Below, piece by piece: positions 43,561 to 53,052 of a stretch of 64,000 bases of DNA. The notes below the pieces were generated by a model. It had not been told where the DNA came from. It was given only the letters and a program-made list of their open reading frames with translations, and did no database searches. Numbering within the stretch: the first letter of the stretch is position 1; the number at the start of each line of letters is the position of its first letter. The translations under genes and the position numbers were made by a program. Source of the stretch: Streptomyces eurocidicus (GTDB lineage Bacteria > Actinomycetota > Actinomycetes > Streptomycetales > Streptomycetaceae); contig NZ_LGUI01000003.1 in NCBI RefSeq assembly GCF_002891295.1, positions 62,001-126,000 on the forward strand, written 5' to 3'.

Positions 43561-44322
43561 CTACTTCTTCTTGCCCTGGTTCTTCACGGCCTCGATGGCG
43601 GCCTTGGCGGCCTCCGGGTCGAGGTAGGTGCCGCCCGGCTTGACCGGCTTGAAGTCGGCGTCCAGCTCGTAGGCCAGCGGGATGCCGGTCGGGATGTTCA
43701 GGCCCGCGATGTCCGCGTCGGAGACGCCGTCGAGGTGCTTGACCAGCGCGCGCAGGCTGTTGCCGTGGGCGGCGACCAGGACCGTGCGGCCCGCGAGGAG
43801 GTCCGGGACGATGCCGTCGTACCAGTACGGCAGCATGCGGACGACGACGTCCTTGAGGCACTCGGTCTTCGGGCGCAGCTCCGGCGGGATGGCGGCGTAG
43901 CGCGGGTCGTCGCTCTGCGAGAACTCCGTGCCGTCCTCAAGGGCCGGCGGCGGGGTGTCGTAGGAACGGCGCCAGAGCATGAACTGCTCCTCGCCGAACT
44001 CGGCCAGGGTCTGGGCCTTGTCCTTGCCCTGGAGGGCGCCGTAGTGGCGCTCGTTCAGCCGCCAGGAGCGGTGGACGGGGATCCAGTGGCGGTCCGCGGA
44101 CTCCAGCGCGAGCTGCGCGGTGCGGATGGCGCGCTTCTGGAGGGACGTGTGGACCACGTCGGGGAGCAGGCCGGCGTCCTTGAGCAGCTCACCGCCACGG
44201 ACTGCCTCCTTCTCACCCTTCTCGTTGAGGTTGACGTCCACCCAACCGGTGAACAGGTTCTTGGCGTTCCACTCGCTCTCGCCGTGGCGGAGGAGGATCA
44301 GCTTGTACGGTGCGTCGGCCAT
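43561..44322 (-). CDS. gpmA: 2,3-bisphosphoglycerate-dependent phosphoglycerate mutase
   Basis: It encodes 253 residues. The catalytic motif [20 protein letters not shown] is at 8-27 with the phospho-His in [36 protein letters not shown] and [17 protein letters not shown] complete the active site. It interconverts 3- and 2-phosphoglycerate in glycolysis. The ATG at 44322 lacks a binding site but TACGCT lies exactly 7 bases upstream, so the mRNA is probably leaderless. Confidence 0.95.
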   Translation of the reverse strand: MADAPYKLILLRHGESEWNAKNLFTGWVDVNLNEKGEKEAVRGGELLKDAGLLPDVVHTSLQKRAIRTAQLALESADRHWIPVHRSWRLNERHYGALQGKDKAQTLAEFGEEQFMLWRRSYDTPPPALEDGTEFSQSDDPRYAAIPPELRPKTECLKDVVVRMLPYWYDGIVPDLLAGRTVLVAAHGNSLRALVKHLDGVSDADIAGLNIPTGIPLAYELDADFKPVKPGGTYLDPEAAKAAIEAVKNQGKKK

Positions 44323-44436
44323 GCCCCTGAGCGTAATCGACGGTAAGGGTGGCGCAGCGCGCGCTGTCCGTGATAGCGGCGCGCCCGGCCCCGCGCCGCA
44401 GCGCACGGGGGCCGGGCGATCGCGCTTCGGGCCGTC

Positions 44437-44937
44437 CTAGGCCCCGTCGGACCCGCTCGGTTTGGTGAGCCGTGTGAACGCGTCCAGGTTCCGCGTCGAC
44501 TCCCCCCGCTCCGTACGCCACGCGTACTCCTTACGGATCGCCGTCGCGAAGCCCATCTCCAGCAGCGTGTTGAAACTGCCGTCCGCGTGCTCCAGCACGG
44601 TGCCCAGGATCCGGTCGATCTCGTCCGGGGTCACCGCGGCGAGCGGCAGCCGGCCGACCAGGTAGATGTCGCCGAGCCGGTCGGTGGCGTAGGCCACCCC
44701 GTAGAGGCGGGTGTTCCGCTCCAGCAGCCAGCGGTGCACCGCCGCGTGGTTCTCGTCGGGGCAGCGGACGACGAAGGCGTTGACCGACAGGGAGTGCTTG
44801 CCGACGATCAGGGAGACGGTCGTCGACAGCTTGCGCGTGCCGGGGAGTTTGACCACATACGTGCCGTCGGCGGGGCTCTCCCATTCGAGCCCTGCCTCGT
44901 GGAACGTCTGCTCGATGACGGATTTCGCGTCAGACAT
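44437..44937 (-). CDS. YbjN-domain protein
   Basis: It encodes 166 residues with the YbjN/secretion-chaperone-like fold: [60 protein letters not shown], and the last helices. Its ATG overlaps the mshA stop by 8 bases, so it is translated with mshA; this pairing is common in streptomycetes. The function is unknown, possibly a chaperone. Confidence 0.85.
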   Translation of the reverse strand: MSDAKSVIEQTFHEAGLEWESPADGTYVVKLPGTRKLSTTVSLIVGKHSLSVNAFVVRCPDENHAAVHRWLLERNTRLYGVAYATDRLGDIYLVGRLPLAAVTPDEIDRILGTVLEHADGSFNTLLEMGFATAIRKEYAWRTERGESTRNLDAFTRLTKPSGSDGA

Positions 44938-46291
44938 GGTTCGAGCGTAGGCGACGGCGCCGTTCGTTGATCGCCGCGGTGTACACCTCGGCCGTGGCGG
45001 CCGCCGCGGTGTCCCAGCCGAAGGAGCGCGCGTGCCGGGCCGCGGCCTCGCCCATCCGGCCCACCAGGGCGGAGTCGTCGGCGAAGCGGTCCAGCGCGCG
45101 GCCGTAGTCGGCGGGGTCGTGGCCGGAGACCAGGAAGCCGCTGACGCCGTCGCGCACGGCCACCGGGAGCCCGCCGACCGCGGCCGCGACCACGGGCGTG
45201 CCGCACGCCTGCGCCTCGGCCGCGACCAGGCCGAAGGACTCGCTGTACGAGGGCATGACCAGTACGGAGGCGGCGCGGTACCAGTCGGCGAGCTGGTCCT
45301 GGCCGACCGGCGGACGGAAGCGGACCACGTCGGCGATGCCCAGCTTGGCGGCCAGCTTCTGCAGGCCCTCGGGCTTGGCCAGACCGCTGCCGCTGGGCCC
45401 GCCGACGACGGGGACGACGACGCGCGTACGCAGCTCCGGCCGCCGGTCGAGGAGGTCGGCGACGGCGCGCAGCAGGATGTCGGGGGCCTTCAGGGGCTGT
45501 ATCCGCCCGGCGAAGAGCGGGACCAGCGCGTCGGCGGGCAGGCCCAGCCGCTGCCGGGCGGCGGCCCGGCCGTCGGCGGGCGTGAAGCGGTCGAGGTTGA
45601 CGCCCGGGTGCACGACGGCGACCTTGCCGGGGTCGGCCTCGTAGTGGTGGACGAGCTCCTCGGCCTCGCCGTCCGTGTTGGCGATCAGCCGGTCGGAGGC
45701 CCGGACGATCTGGGTCTCGCCGATCACGCGGGCGGCCGGCTCGGGGGTGTCGCCCGCCGCGAGCGCGGCGTTCTTCACCTTGGCCATGGTGTGCATGGCG
45801 TGCACGAGCGGGACGCCCCAGCGCTCGGCGGCGAGCCAGCCGACGTGGCCGGAGAGCCAGTAGTGGGAGTGGACGAGGTCGTAGTGGCCGGGCCGGTGGC
45901 CGGCCCACGCCTGCATCACACCGTGGGTGAAGGCGCAGAGCTGGGCGGGCAGCTCCTCCTTGGCCAGGCCCTCGTACGGGCCCGCGTCGATGTGGCGGAC
46001 GAGCACGCCGGGCGCCAGCTCCACGGCCGGCGGCAGCCCGCCGGTGGTGGCCCGGGTGAAGATCTCGACCTCGATGCCGATGGCGGCCAGGCGCTTGGCC
46101 AGCTCGACGATGTAGACGTTCATGCCGCCCGCGTCGCCCGTGCCCGGCTGGTGCAGGGGCGAGGTGTGGACGCTGAGCATCGCCACCCGGCGCGGCCTGC
46201 GGGCGCCGCCGAGGCGCCGGAGCGGGGTGTTGGCGAGCGTACCGAGCGCGCGGCCCCTGCGGGCGCCGAGCCTGGATGCGTACTGGCTCAC
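44930..46291 (-). CDS. mshA: D-inositol-3-phosphate glycosyltransferase MshA
   Basis: It encodes 453 residues from GTG 46291 (GGAGGA 8 bases upstream). GT-B fold: N-terminal [20 protein letters not shown] binds the acceptor, and C-terminal [18 protein letters not shown] and [20 protein letters not shown] bind UDP-GlcNAc, with the ExxxxxxxE pair in the latter. It makes GlcNAc-inositol phosphate, the first step of mycothiol synthesis. mshD, the last step, lies 12 kb away. Confidence 0.94.
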   Translation of the reverse strand: MSQYASRLGARRGRALGTLANTPLRRLGGARRPRRVAMLSVHTSPLHQPGTGDAGGMNVYIVELAKRLAAIGIEVEIFTRATTGGLPPAVELAPGVLVRHIDAGPYEGLAKEELPAQLCAFTHGVMQAWAGHRPGHYDLVHSHYWLSGHVGWLAAERWGVPLVHAMHTMAKVKNAALAAGDTPEPAARVIGETQIVRASDRLIANTDGEAEELVHHYEADPGKVAVVHPGVNLDRFTPADGRAAARQRLGLPADALVPLFAGRIQPLKAPDILLRAVADLLDRRPELRTRVVVPVVGGPSGSGLAKPEGLQKLAAKLGIADVVRFRPPVGQDQLADWYRAASVLVMPSYSESFGLVAAEAQACGTPVVAAAVGGLPVAVRDGVSGFLVSGHDPADYGRALDRFADDSALVGRMGEAAARHARSFGWDTAAAATAEVYTAAINERRRRLRSNHV

Positions 46292-46427
46292 CGTACGAGT
46301 CCTCCGTCCGCCTGGGGCCTGGGGCGTGCGCCGCCCGAGGCGTACACCACCTGTCAGCCCTCCCAACACCGACGGTGCCGGGTCCCCTTCCCGCTTTGCC
46401 AAAAAGTGACGTAGCGCACCGGAGCCC

Positions 46428-47892
46428 TCACCGTCGGGAGAGGGCCACCCCCACGGCGAGCTGCGCCGCGGCCGTCGCGAGGAGCAGGGCCATGGGCGCC
46501 GTCCAGCCACCGGTGGCACCGTGCAGCAGCCCCACGGCCAGGGGGCCGAGCGCGGCGACGAGATAGCCGAGGGACTGCGCGAGGGTGGACAGGGCCGTGG
46601 TCTCCGCCGGGCTGCCGCCGCTCCGTGCGATCACGGCGAGCACCAGCGGGAACGAGCACATCCCCAGCCCCGTCAGCACCGCCCACACCCAGGGCAGCGC
46701 CACGGGTGCCACCAGCAGTCCGCCGAACCCCGCGAGCATCGCCAGCGACACCGCGACGAAGGCGCCGCGCAGCCGGCCGGGCTCCTTGGCGAGGGCCAGC
46801 ACCGCGAACGACACGGGTATCCCCACGGCCTGGGTCACGGCGAGCACGGCGCCCGCGCGGCCCTCGGACATGCCCTGCCCGGACAGCAGCGAGGGCAGCC
46901 AGCCGACCACCGCGTAGGCGTTCAGCGCCTGGAGGCCGAAGTAGGCGGTGACCAGGGCGCCGGTCCGGGTGCGGGCCATGGCCCAGGGGGAGACGGGGGC
47001 GGAGGGCTGCCGCGCGGGGCCGTGCCCGGCGGCCCGGCGGGGCCCTTCCCGTGGGGCGCGGATCCCGGCCCACACCGCCGCGGCCACGAGCGCGGGCGCG
47101 GCCCAGACCGCGAGCCCGAGCGACGGCGAGCCCACGGCGTCGGCCACCGGCACGGCGGCGGCGGAGGCCAGGGCCGCGCCGAGGGCGAGGACGGTCGTGT
47201 AGAGCCCGGTGAGCGGGCCGATCCGGTCGGGGAAGTGGGACCGGACGAGCGTGGGCAGCAGGACGTTGCACAGGGCGAGCCCGGACATGCCGAGCACCGT
47301 GCCGGCGAGCAGCGCCCAGGTGGCGGGCACGGCCCGGACGGCGAGCCCGGCGGTGAGCGCGGCGGTCGCCAGCAGAACGGTCCGCTCGGCACCGAGCCGC
47401 CGCGCGAGGGTGCCCGTACCGGCACCGGCGGCCGCGAAGCAGAGCGTCGGCAGGGTCGGCAGCAGCGCCACGACGGGGGGCGACAGGCCGAGGGAACCAC
47501 GGAGGGCGTCGAGGAGCGCGGAGGCGCTGCTGATGCCGAGACGGAGGTTGAGGGCGGTGAGGAGAACGGCGAGGAGGGTGAGGAGGGCGGGCGGGAGTGG
47601 GGGGTGGGTGGGGAGGGGGCGTGGACGGCACCGGGCCGGGCCGGGCCGGGCCGGGGAGGCAGTCGAGGCCGGGGAGGCAGTCGAGGCCGGGGAGGCAGTC
47701 GAGGTCCGGCACGAGGCTGTGGTCAGGCTCGGGCTCGGGCTCGGGCTCGGGGCCAGGGGCGCGGACAGGGACGGGCTGGGGCCCGGTACCGGACCCGCCG
47801 CCAGGGAGGCGGGGGCGGACGGGGCGGGCTCGGGGCCGGGCGGAACCCGGGGGCGCGGTGGCGGAACCCGGGGGCGGCGGGGCGGGACTCAT
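46428..47892 (-). CDS. CynX/NimT-type MFS transporter with apparent frameshift near its start
   Basis: The frame 46428-47471 encodes helices 2-12 ([40 protein letters not shown]). Coding continues upstream without a stop: helix 1 reads [20 protein letters not shown], and before it about 110 Pro/Ser/Ala codons up to the TGA overlapping ATG 47892. That frame contains no ATG, GTG or TTG. The only promoter-linked start is ATG 47892, one base out of phase, with C-runs directly after it. So either a one-base indel (error or mutation) occurred in the first codons, or the gene is dead. It probably moves cyanate-like or nitroimidazole-like small molecules. Confidence 0.72.
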
Positions 47893-47893
47893 G

Positions 47894-47925
47894 ACATCAA
47901 ACGTAAGACGTCTGACGTTTGATGT
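47894..47925. promoter_or_regulatory. 32-bp palindromic operator shared by MFS and GntR genes
   Basis: ACATCAAACGT (47894-47904) and ACGTTTGATGT (47915-47925) are exact complements; the centre holds GACGTC and GTCTGAC, a FadR-type GntR core. For the MFS gene it covers the -10 TACGTT (47900-47905) and touches the -35 TGGACA (47923-47928, 17-bp spacer). The ATG follows the -10 by 7 bases, so binding should block transcription. Confidence 0.75.
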
Positions 47926-47955
47926 CCATGCGGAAAGGACGGGTACGGTGTCCGC

Positions 47956-48645
47956 ATGACTCTGGAACCGGTACGCCGACCGGCGCTCTCCGACGAGGTC
48001 ATCGACCGGATCCGGGCCCGCATCGCCTCCGGCGAATGGCCCGTCGGCACCCGCATCCCGCCCGAGCCCGAGCTGATGCGCCAGCTCCAGGTGGCGCGCG
48101 GCACCCTCCGCGAGGCCGTGCGCGCGCTCGCCCACAGCGGCCTCCTCGACGTACGGCGCGGCGACGGCACGTACGTGAACGCCACCAGCGAACTGTCCGG
48201 CGCCGTCACCCGCCTCTACGGCGGCAGCGGTCTCGGCCAGCTGCTGGAGGTGCGCGAGGCGCTGGACGCGCAGGCCGCGCGGCTGGCCGCGGTACGGGCC
48301 GACGAGGCCGCGCTCGACGCCCTCGCGGCGTGCCTGGCGCGGCGCGCCGCCGCCTGGGACGCGCGGGACTTCGAGGCGTGGGTCACCGCCGACTGGGACT
48401 TCCACGCCGGGGTCGCCGACGCGGCGGGCAACCCGCTGCTGGCCGAGCTCTACCGCAACCTCGCCGGCCCGCTGCGCGCCGCCATGACCGGCGCCTGGGC
48501 GAACCCGGGCTTCCAGGGCGCCGACCCGGTGGGCCACGAGACGCTGCTGGCCGCGCTGCGCGGCCGCGACCCGGCGGAGGCCGGCCGGCAGGCCGGGGCG
48601 AACGTCTCCGACACACGGGAGTGGGACGCGGCCGGAGAGGCTTAG
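47956..48645 (+). CDS. GntR-family regulator (FadR/FCD subfamily)
   Basis: It encodes 229 residues. Winged helix at 12-75: LSDEVIDRIRARIASGEWPV, IPPEPELMRQLQVARGTLRE, LLDVRRGDGTYV. The FCD domain (LGQLLEVREALDAQAARLAA, FEAWVTADWDFHAGVADAAG) has the Asp/His residues that usually bind a metal and ligand. It should repress the divergent MFS gene and itself through the palindrome between them. TACGGT lies 6 bases before the ATG: likely leaderless. Confidence 0.92.
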   Translation: MTLEPVRRPALSDEVIDRIRARIASGEWPVGTRIPPEPELMRQLQVARGTLREAVRALAHSGLLDVRRGDGTYVNATSELSGAVTRLYGGSGLGQLLEVREALDAQAARLAAVRADEAALDALAACLARRAAAWDARDFEAWVTADWDFHAGVADAAGNPLLAELYRNLAGPLRAAMTGAWANPGFQGADPVGHETLLAALRGRDPAEAGRQAGANVSDTREWDAAGEA

Positions 48646-48655
48646 GCTCTTGCCC

Positions 48656-49462
48656 ATGGCCGCCCGCACCACCCCGCACCACCGCCCGATCGGCTCGGTG
48701 ACCCGCGGCACCACCAACCCCAACCGCCTCCGCCGCATGGACCGCTGGATCGCCGACGCGCACGGCGCGGCGCTACGGGCCAGCGCGGACCCCGTCGCCG
48801 TCGACCTGGGCTACGGCGCCGCGCCCTGGACGGCCGTCGAGCTGCTGGGGCGGCTGCGCACGGTGTGCCCGGCGGCCGAGGTCGTCGGCGTGGAGATCGA
48901 ACCGGCCCGGGTCGAGGCGGCCCGGCCGTACGAACGCGAGGGCCTGACCTTCCGGCACGGCGGGTTCGAGGTGCCGCTGGCGGCGGGCCGCCGGCCCGCG
49001 CTGATCCGCGCCGCGAACGTCCTGCGGCAGTACGACGAGGAGCAGGTCGCCGGCGTATGGGCCCGGCTGTGCGCGCGGCTCGCGCCGGACGGGCTGCTCG
49101 TCGAGGGCACGTGCGACGAGATCGGCCGCCGGCACGTCTGGGTCGCGCTGGGCCCGGAGGGGCCGCGCACGGTCACCTTCGCGACCCGGCTGGGCTCGCT
49201 GGACACCCCGTCCGACCTGGCCGAACGCCTTCCCAAGGCGCTCATCCACCGCAATGTGCCGGGCGAGCCCGTGCATGCCTTCCTGCGCGACTTCGACCGG
49301 GCGTGGGCGGCGGCGGCGCCGTACGCGTCGCTGAGCGCGCGGCAGCGGTGGATTCGTGCGGTGGGGTCCTTGCAGGCGGACTGGCCGCTGGTGGACGGGG
49401 GGCGGCGGTGGCGGCAGGGTGAGGTGACGGTGCGCTGGGAGGCGCTGGCGCCGCGCGGGTAG
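48656..49462 (+). CDS. Class I SAM-dependent methyltransferase-like protein
   Basis: It encodes 268 residues. Motif I is VDLGYGAAPWTAVELLGRL with the acidic VVGVEIEPARVEAARP after it, and LLVEGTCDEIGRRHVWVALG in the later half. The function is unknown; similar proteins are conserved in streptomycetes. TAGGCT ends exactly 7 bases before ATG 48656, so the mRNA is probably leaderless and its promoter lies inside the gntR 3' end. Confidence 0.8.
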   Translation: MAARTTPHHRPIGSVTRGTTNPNRLRRMDRWIADAHGAALRASADPVAVDLGYGAAPWTAVELLGRLRTVCPAAEVVGVEIEPARVEAARPYEREGLTFRHGGFEVPLAAGRRPALIRAANVLRQYDEEQVAGVWARLCARLAPDGLLVEGTCDEIGRRHVWVALGPEGPRTVTFATRLGSLDTPSDLAERLPKALIHRNVPGEPVHAFLRDFDRAWAAAAPYASLSARQRWIRAVGSLQADWPLVDGGRRWRQGEVTVRWEALAPRG

Positions 49463-49465
49463 CCG

Positions 49466-49738
49466 CCTGCGGCGGGCTTTTTCCCCTCCCCGCCCCTTCC
49501 CGAACCGGGGCTCCGCCCCGTACCCCGGTCCTCAAGCGCCGGACGGGCTGAGTTGTTGCCCGGAACCGGGCAGAAAAGCCGGCCCGTGGCACGGGAAAGC
49601 CGTCCCCGGACAGGGGCGAAATCCAGCCCGTCCGGCGCTTGAGGACACCGCGCGGAGCGCGGAAAAGGGGCCCGGGGCGCCAGCCCCGGTTACGGGAAGG
49701 GGCGGGGAGGGGAACAAGCCCCGCGCAGCGGCAAACCC
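49466..49738. repeat. Large palindromic intergenic element, copy C
   Basis: The core arms 49529-49551 and 49624-49645 match copies A and B, but one pair differs: CAAGCG/CGCTTG instead of CAATCG/CGATTG, a compensatory change. Insert with GTTGCCCGGAACCGGGC as in B; outer arms CCCCGCCCCTTCCCG and CGGGAAGGGGCGGGG; ends CCCCGCGCAGCGGCAA 13 bases before the Nudix start. Confidence 0.8.
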
Positions 49739-49747
49739 ACCGGCACC

Positions 49748-50197
49748 ATGGAAGGCATGGAAGAGCCGCGGACAGTTCAGGCTGCGGGCTGCGTCCTGTG
49801 GCGCAGCTCCCCCACCGGCGAAGGCATCGAGCTCGCGCTGGTCTTCCGGCCCAAGTGGGCGGACTGGTCACATCCGAAAGGCAAGCTCAAGCGCGGCGAG
49901 AGCGCCCGTGCCGGGGCCGTGCGCGAGGTGCTGGAGGAGACCGGCATGACATGCGTCCTCGGAGCCGCGTTGCCGACCGCGCGGTACATCGACGCGCAGG
50001 GCCGTCCGAAAGAGGTCCGCTACTGGGCCGCGCGGGCGGTGAGCGGCGAGTTCGTACCCAACAGCGAGACGAGCCGGCTGGTCTGGCTCACGCCCGACGA
50101 CGCGCACGGGAGACTCACCCACCACCGGGACAGGGAGCTGATCACCTTCCTGAACGCCGCCCTCCTCGAACTCGGCAGCGGCGAGGAGAACCGGTGA
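49748..50197 (+). CDS. Nudix hydrolase (MutT-like)
   Basis: It encodes 149 residues (a second ATG at 49757 would give 146). A complete Nudix box GKLKRGESARAGAVREVLEE then TGM is at about 43-65. N-terminal AGCVLWRSSPTGEGIELALV and later EVRYWAARAVSGEF fit the MutT/Ap4A-hydrolase type. It probably hydrolyses a nucleoside polyphosphate. From memory, it normally neighbours the CHAD protein and ppk; here an exporter gene lies between. Confidence 0.9.
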   Translation: MEGMEEPRTVQAAGCVLWRSSPTGEGIELALVFRPKWADWSHPKGKLKRGESARAGAVREVLEETGMTCVLGAALPTARYIDAQGRPKEVRYWAARAVSGEFVPNSETSRLVWLTPDDAHGRLTHHRDRELITFLNAALLELGSGEENR

Positions 50198-50209
50198 CCG
50201 CGGGGCCGG

Positions 50210-51394
50210 TCAGCGGGCGGCGGTCGCCCGGCCGGTGGTCCTCGTCAGGCCCAGCACGAGGAAGGCGAGGACGGCCGAGAGGGTCATGCCGGCGAACATG
50301 GGCAGTGCGGTGCGGTCGCCGCCGATGCCCACGAGAGGGGCGGCGACGGCGCTCAGGATGCTCTGCACCGTGCCCAGGAGCGCGGAGCCGGTTCCGGCGG
50401 CGTGAGGGACGCGTTCCAGGGCGAGTGCCGCCGCGTTGATGCTGACGAGGCTGATGCCGACGAACGTGACGTAGAGCAGGGTCAGGACCACGGGCAGGCT
50501 CAGCAGGTCGGCCAGCGCGAGCGCGCACAGCGCGGCGGAGCCGGCGAGCATCACCCAGAGCCCCGTGCGCAGGAGCCCCTTGGGGGTGAAGCGGCCGACG
50601 AGCCGGGTGATGACGAGGCCGGACACGACGCTGACGGCGCCGACGGAGGCGAACGCGGCGGAGGTCCGGCCGACGCTCAGGCCGAACAGGTTCTGGAAGA
50701 GGAAGGACGCACCGCCCAGGTAGCAGAAGAGCACGGCCAGGGCCATGCCGAAGCAGAGCGTGTGCCCCAGGTAGGGGCGGTTGGCCAGGACCTCGGACAC
50801 GGAGCGGACCGTCGCCCGGGCGCCGCCGGTCCGGCGGCGTTCGCGCGGCAGGGTCTCGGGTATCGCGAAGAGCGCGCCGACGAGGGCGAGGAGCGTGGTG
50901 GCGGCCAGGACCCAGAACACCGCGCGCCAGTCGGCGGCCTCGATCACGGCGCCGCCCAGCACCGGCGCGACGGCCGGGGCGATGCCGAGCAGCGACATCA
51001 GCACGCCCAGCAGCTTCGCCGCCTTCTCGCCGGTGGCGATGTCGGAGATCACCGCGCGGCCGATGACCACGCCGGCGGCACCGGTGAAGCCCTGGAGGAA
51101 GCGCAGGGCGACCAGCGTGCCGAGCGAGGGGGTGAGCGCGCACAGGGCGGTGGCGACGACGCAGGCGGCCGTGCCCACCAGGATCGGCGTACGCCTCCCG
51201 AACCGGTCCGAGAGCGGTCCGAGGATCAGCTGCCCCAGGCCCATGCCGATCAGGAACGTGGTGAGGGTGAGCTGGACACCGGAGGCGTCGGCGCCCAGGT
51301 CCCCCGTCATCTGAGGGAAGGCGGGCAGGTACATGTCCGTGGCCAGCGGCATCACGAACGAGAGCAGCACGAGGGCCGCCGTCATCACAGGCAT
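50210..51394 (-). CDS. Bcr/CflA-family drug efflux MFS transporter
   Basis: It encodes 394 residues from ATG 51394 (GGAG 8 bases upstream). 12 helices; family motifs MPLATDMYLPAFPQM in helix 1, GLGQLILGPLSDRFGRRTPI after helix 2, and RFLQGFTGAAGVVIGRAVISD in helix 4 (quoted in part). It should export drugs such as bicyclomycin or sulfonamides by proton antiport. It is convergent with the Nudix gene and appears inserted into the usual nudix-CHAD-ppk block. Confidence 0.9.
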   Translation of the reverse strand: MPVMTAALVLLSFVMPLATDMYLPAFPQMTGDLGADASGVQLTLTTFLIGMGLGQLILGPLSDRFGRRTPILVGTAACVVATALCALTPSLGTLVALRFLQGFTGAAGVVIGRAVISDIATGEKAAKLLGVLMSLLGIAPAVAPVLGGAVIEAADWRAVFWVLAATTLLALVGALFAIPETLPRERRRTGGARATVRSVSEVLANRPYLGHTLCFGMALAVLFCYLGGASFLFQNLFGLSVGRTSAAFASVGAVSVVSGLVITRLVGRFTPKGLLRTGLWVMLAGSAALCALALADLLSLPVVLTLLYVTFVGISLVSINAAALALERVPHAAGTGSALLGTVQSILSAVAAPLVGIGGDRTALPMFAGMTLSAVLAFLVLGLTRTTGRATAAR

Positions 51395-51804
51395 GGGGAA
51401 AACTCCGACGAGAGGACAGGTGCGCAGCGGGCCACACACACCAACGGCCTGGCCGCGCTGTCCTTGGAGCGGTCGGTACTCGTGCGTCGCCTGGTCACGA
51501 CGGTATGGAGAAGGGGCGGAGCCCGCGTCGGGCCATAGACCGGAACGCTCCCCTCCGCCGGCCCTAAGGCCGGGGACCGGGGCGGTGGGCCGCAGGACCT
51601 CCGCCCTCGCGCACCCACGCTTCAACGAGTCGGATTCCCGTCACCGCACCTCATTGGTTGAGCATGTAACCATCCAGGGGAGGCGAGAGCAAGGGCGGGG
51701 ACTTCCGCGAGGAGCCCCGACCGCTCTCCGGCGCGGCGCCCGCCGGGCCGGGCCGCCGAAGAGCGCGGCCGGCCGCCCGGACGAGGCCCCTGGCCGTCAT
51801 GCCG
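51395..51804. other. Intergenic region between exporter and CHAD genes
   Basis: 410 bases with the exporter promoter presumably at the left. I find no gene, terminator or repeat; frames that stay open lack binding sites. Confidence 0.4.
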
Positions 51805-53052
51805 TCATGCCGTCGGCACCGCCAGCCGCTGCCAGATCCGGCCGAAGGCGTAGCGCGCGGCCTCGACCTCGTGGCGCTGGTCCGCGTGGAGGACGCCCAG
51901 CGCGTAGGCCGTGGCCGGGGCGATCCGGGGCGTGCGGGCCGCGGCGGAGGCGGCGGCCGCGGCCTCGGCGGCGTCGCGGTGGCGGTCCAGGGCCTGGTTG
52001 GCACCCAGCAGCCGTACGGAGAGCGTGGGCTCGGCCTCGGACGCCACGTGCTCGTCCAGCACCTCCTGCGCGTACCGCCGGAGGCGCACCAGGCGTCGCA
52101 CCTGGTGCCAGGGCGCGTCCTGCCGCCCCTCGGCGGGCGGCGCGTCCGGGGCCGGGACGGCGGCGAGGCCGTGGGTGAGCGCCTCGGCGTTGTACGGATG
52201 GCCGGCCACGGACAGCGGGAGCGCGTCCGCGGCGTCCGTCAGCCGCCGGTGCGCCTGCTCGGCGAGGCACGGCAGCGCCTCCCGGGCGAGCAGGTCGTGC
52301 GCGGCCGGGTCCAGCGGCAGTTCGGAGGCCAGCACGGCCGCCGCGTCCGCGACGGCGTGGAAGCGCGAGGAGCCCAGCGCCTGGAGCGCGGCCGAGTGCG
52401 CCCGCGTACGGGCCAGGGTCAACTGCCGCTCCAGCAGCGCCCCGGCGCGCGCCGCCCCGACCGTCATGCCTCCCCCGTCGCCGTACCCGCCGCGGCCGGC
52501 CGCCCGCGCGCCGGAAGCGCCCGCCCCCGTCTGCCCCATGGGCCCCTCCGCCCCGGACAGCCGGTGCAGCGCCCCCCGCAGCCGGGCCAGCCGGGCCGCG
52601 TGGGCGTGCTCGCGGCCGAGCGTGTCCGACAGCCACAGCAGCTCGGCCCGCAGCGGATCCGTCCAGTCGACGTCGGTGAGCGGGCGGTAGACGTGCAGCG
52701 TCCCCGCGATCCTGCGGGCGGAGCGGCGCAGCAGCCGGGACGCCTCGGTCGCGTCCTCCGCATCGGAGCCGCTCTCCCGGTGGAGCCGCAGGCTGCGCAG
52801 GAACTCCGCGGCCTGCGCGTGGAGATAGCCCGCCAGAACGGTCCCGGCGGTCGCTTCCGAAGAGGCCGGTCCCGAAGGTCCCGAAGAGGCCGGAGCCCCC
52901 TGCCCGGCCCCCCGCTCCCCCACCCTCGCCGGAGTCCGGGTCGTAGTCGTCGTGGCTGTAGTGGTCGTCGTGGTCGTTGTCGTCACGTCCTGCCCCCCGG
53001 CGGAGTGTTCCTGGGTGACCGCGCTCGGCGGGTCATGGGGTCGCTGAGCCAC
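51805..53052 (-). CDS. CHAD-domain protein (polyphosphate-associated)
   Basis: It encodes 415 residues if the GTG at 53052 is used, overlapping ppk by 20 bases; GTG 52986 just before the poly-Thr run is an alternative. Residues 23-40 are nearly all Thr. The CHAD domain (helical, conserved His) spans about 70-400 in two halves: [69 protein letters not shown] proteins bind polyphosphate granules, matching the co-transcribed ppk. Confidence 0.88.
   Translation of the reverse strand: MAQRPHDPPSAVTQEHSAGGQDVTTTTTTTTTATTTTTRTPARVGERGAGQGAPASSGPSGPASSEATAGTVLAGYLHAQAAEFLRSLRLHRESGSDAEDATEASRLLRRSARRIAGTLHVYRPLTDVDWTDPLRAELLWLSDTLGREHAHAARLARLRGALHRLSGAEGPMGQTGAGASGARAAGRGGYGDGGGMTVGAARAGALLERQLTLARTRAHSAALQALGSSRFHAVADAAAVLASELPLDPAAHDLLAREALPCLAEQAHRRLTDAADALPLSVAGHPYNAEALTHGLAAVPAPDAPPAEGRQDAPWHQVRRLVRLRRYAQEVLDEHVASEAEPTLSVRLLGANQALDRHRDAAEAAAAASAAARTPRIAPATAYALGVLHADQRHEVEAARYAFGRIWQRLAVPTA

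Noticed and set aside
46354..48738. 794-codon minus-strand frame
   Set aside because: It crosses the gntR gene and MFS gene in shadow frames, with no start signal and no recognisable domain.
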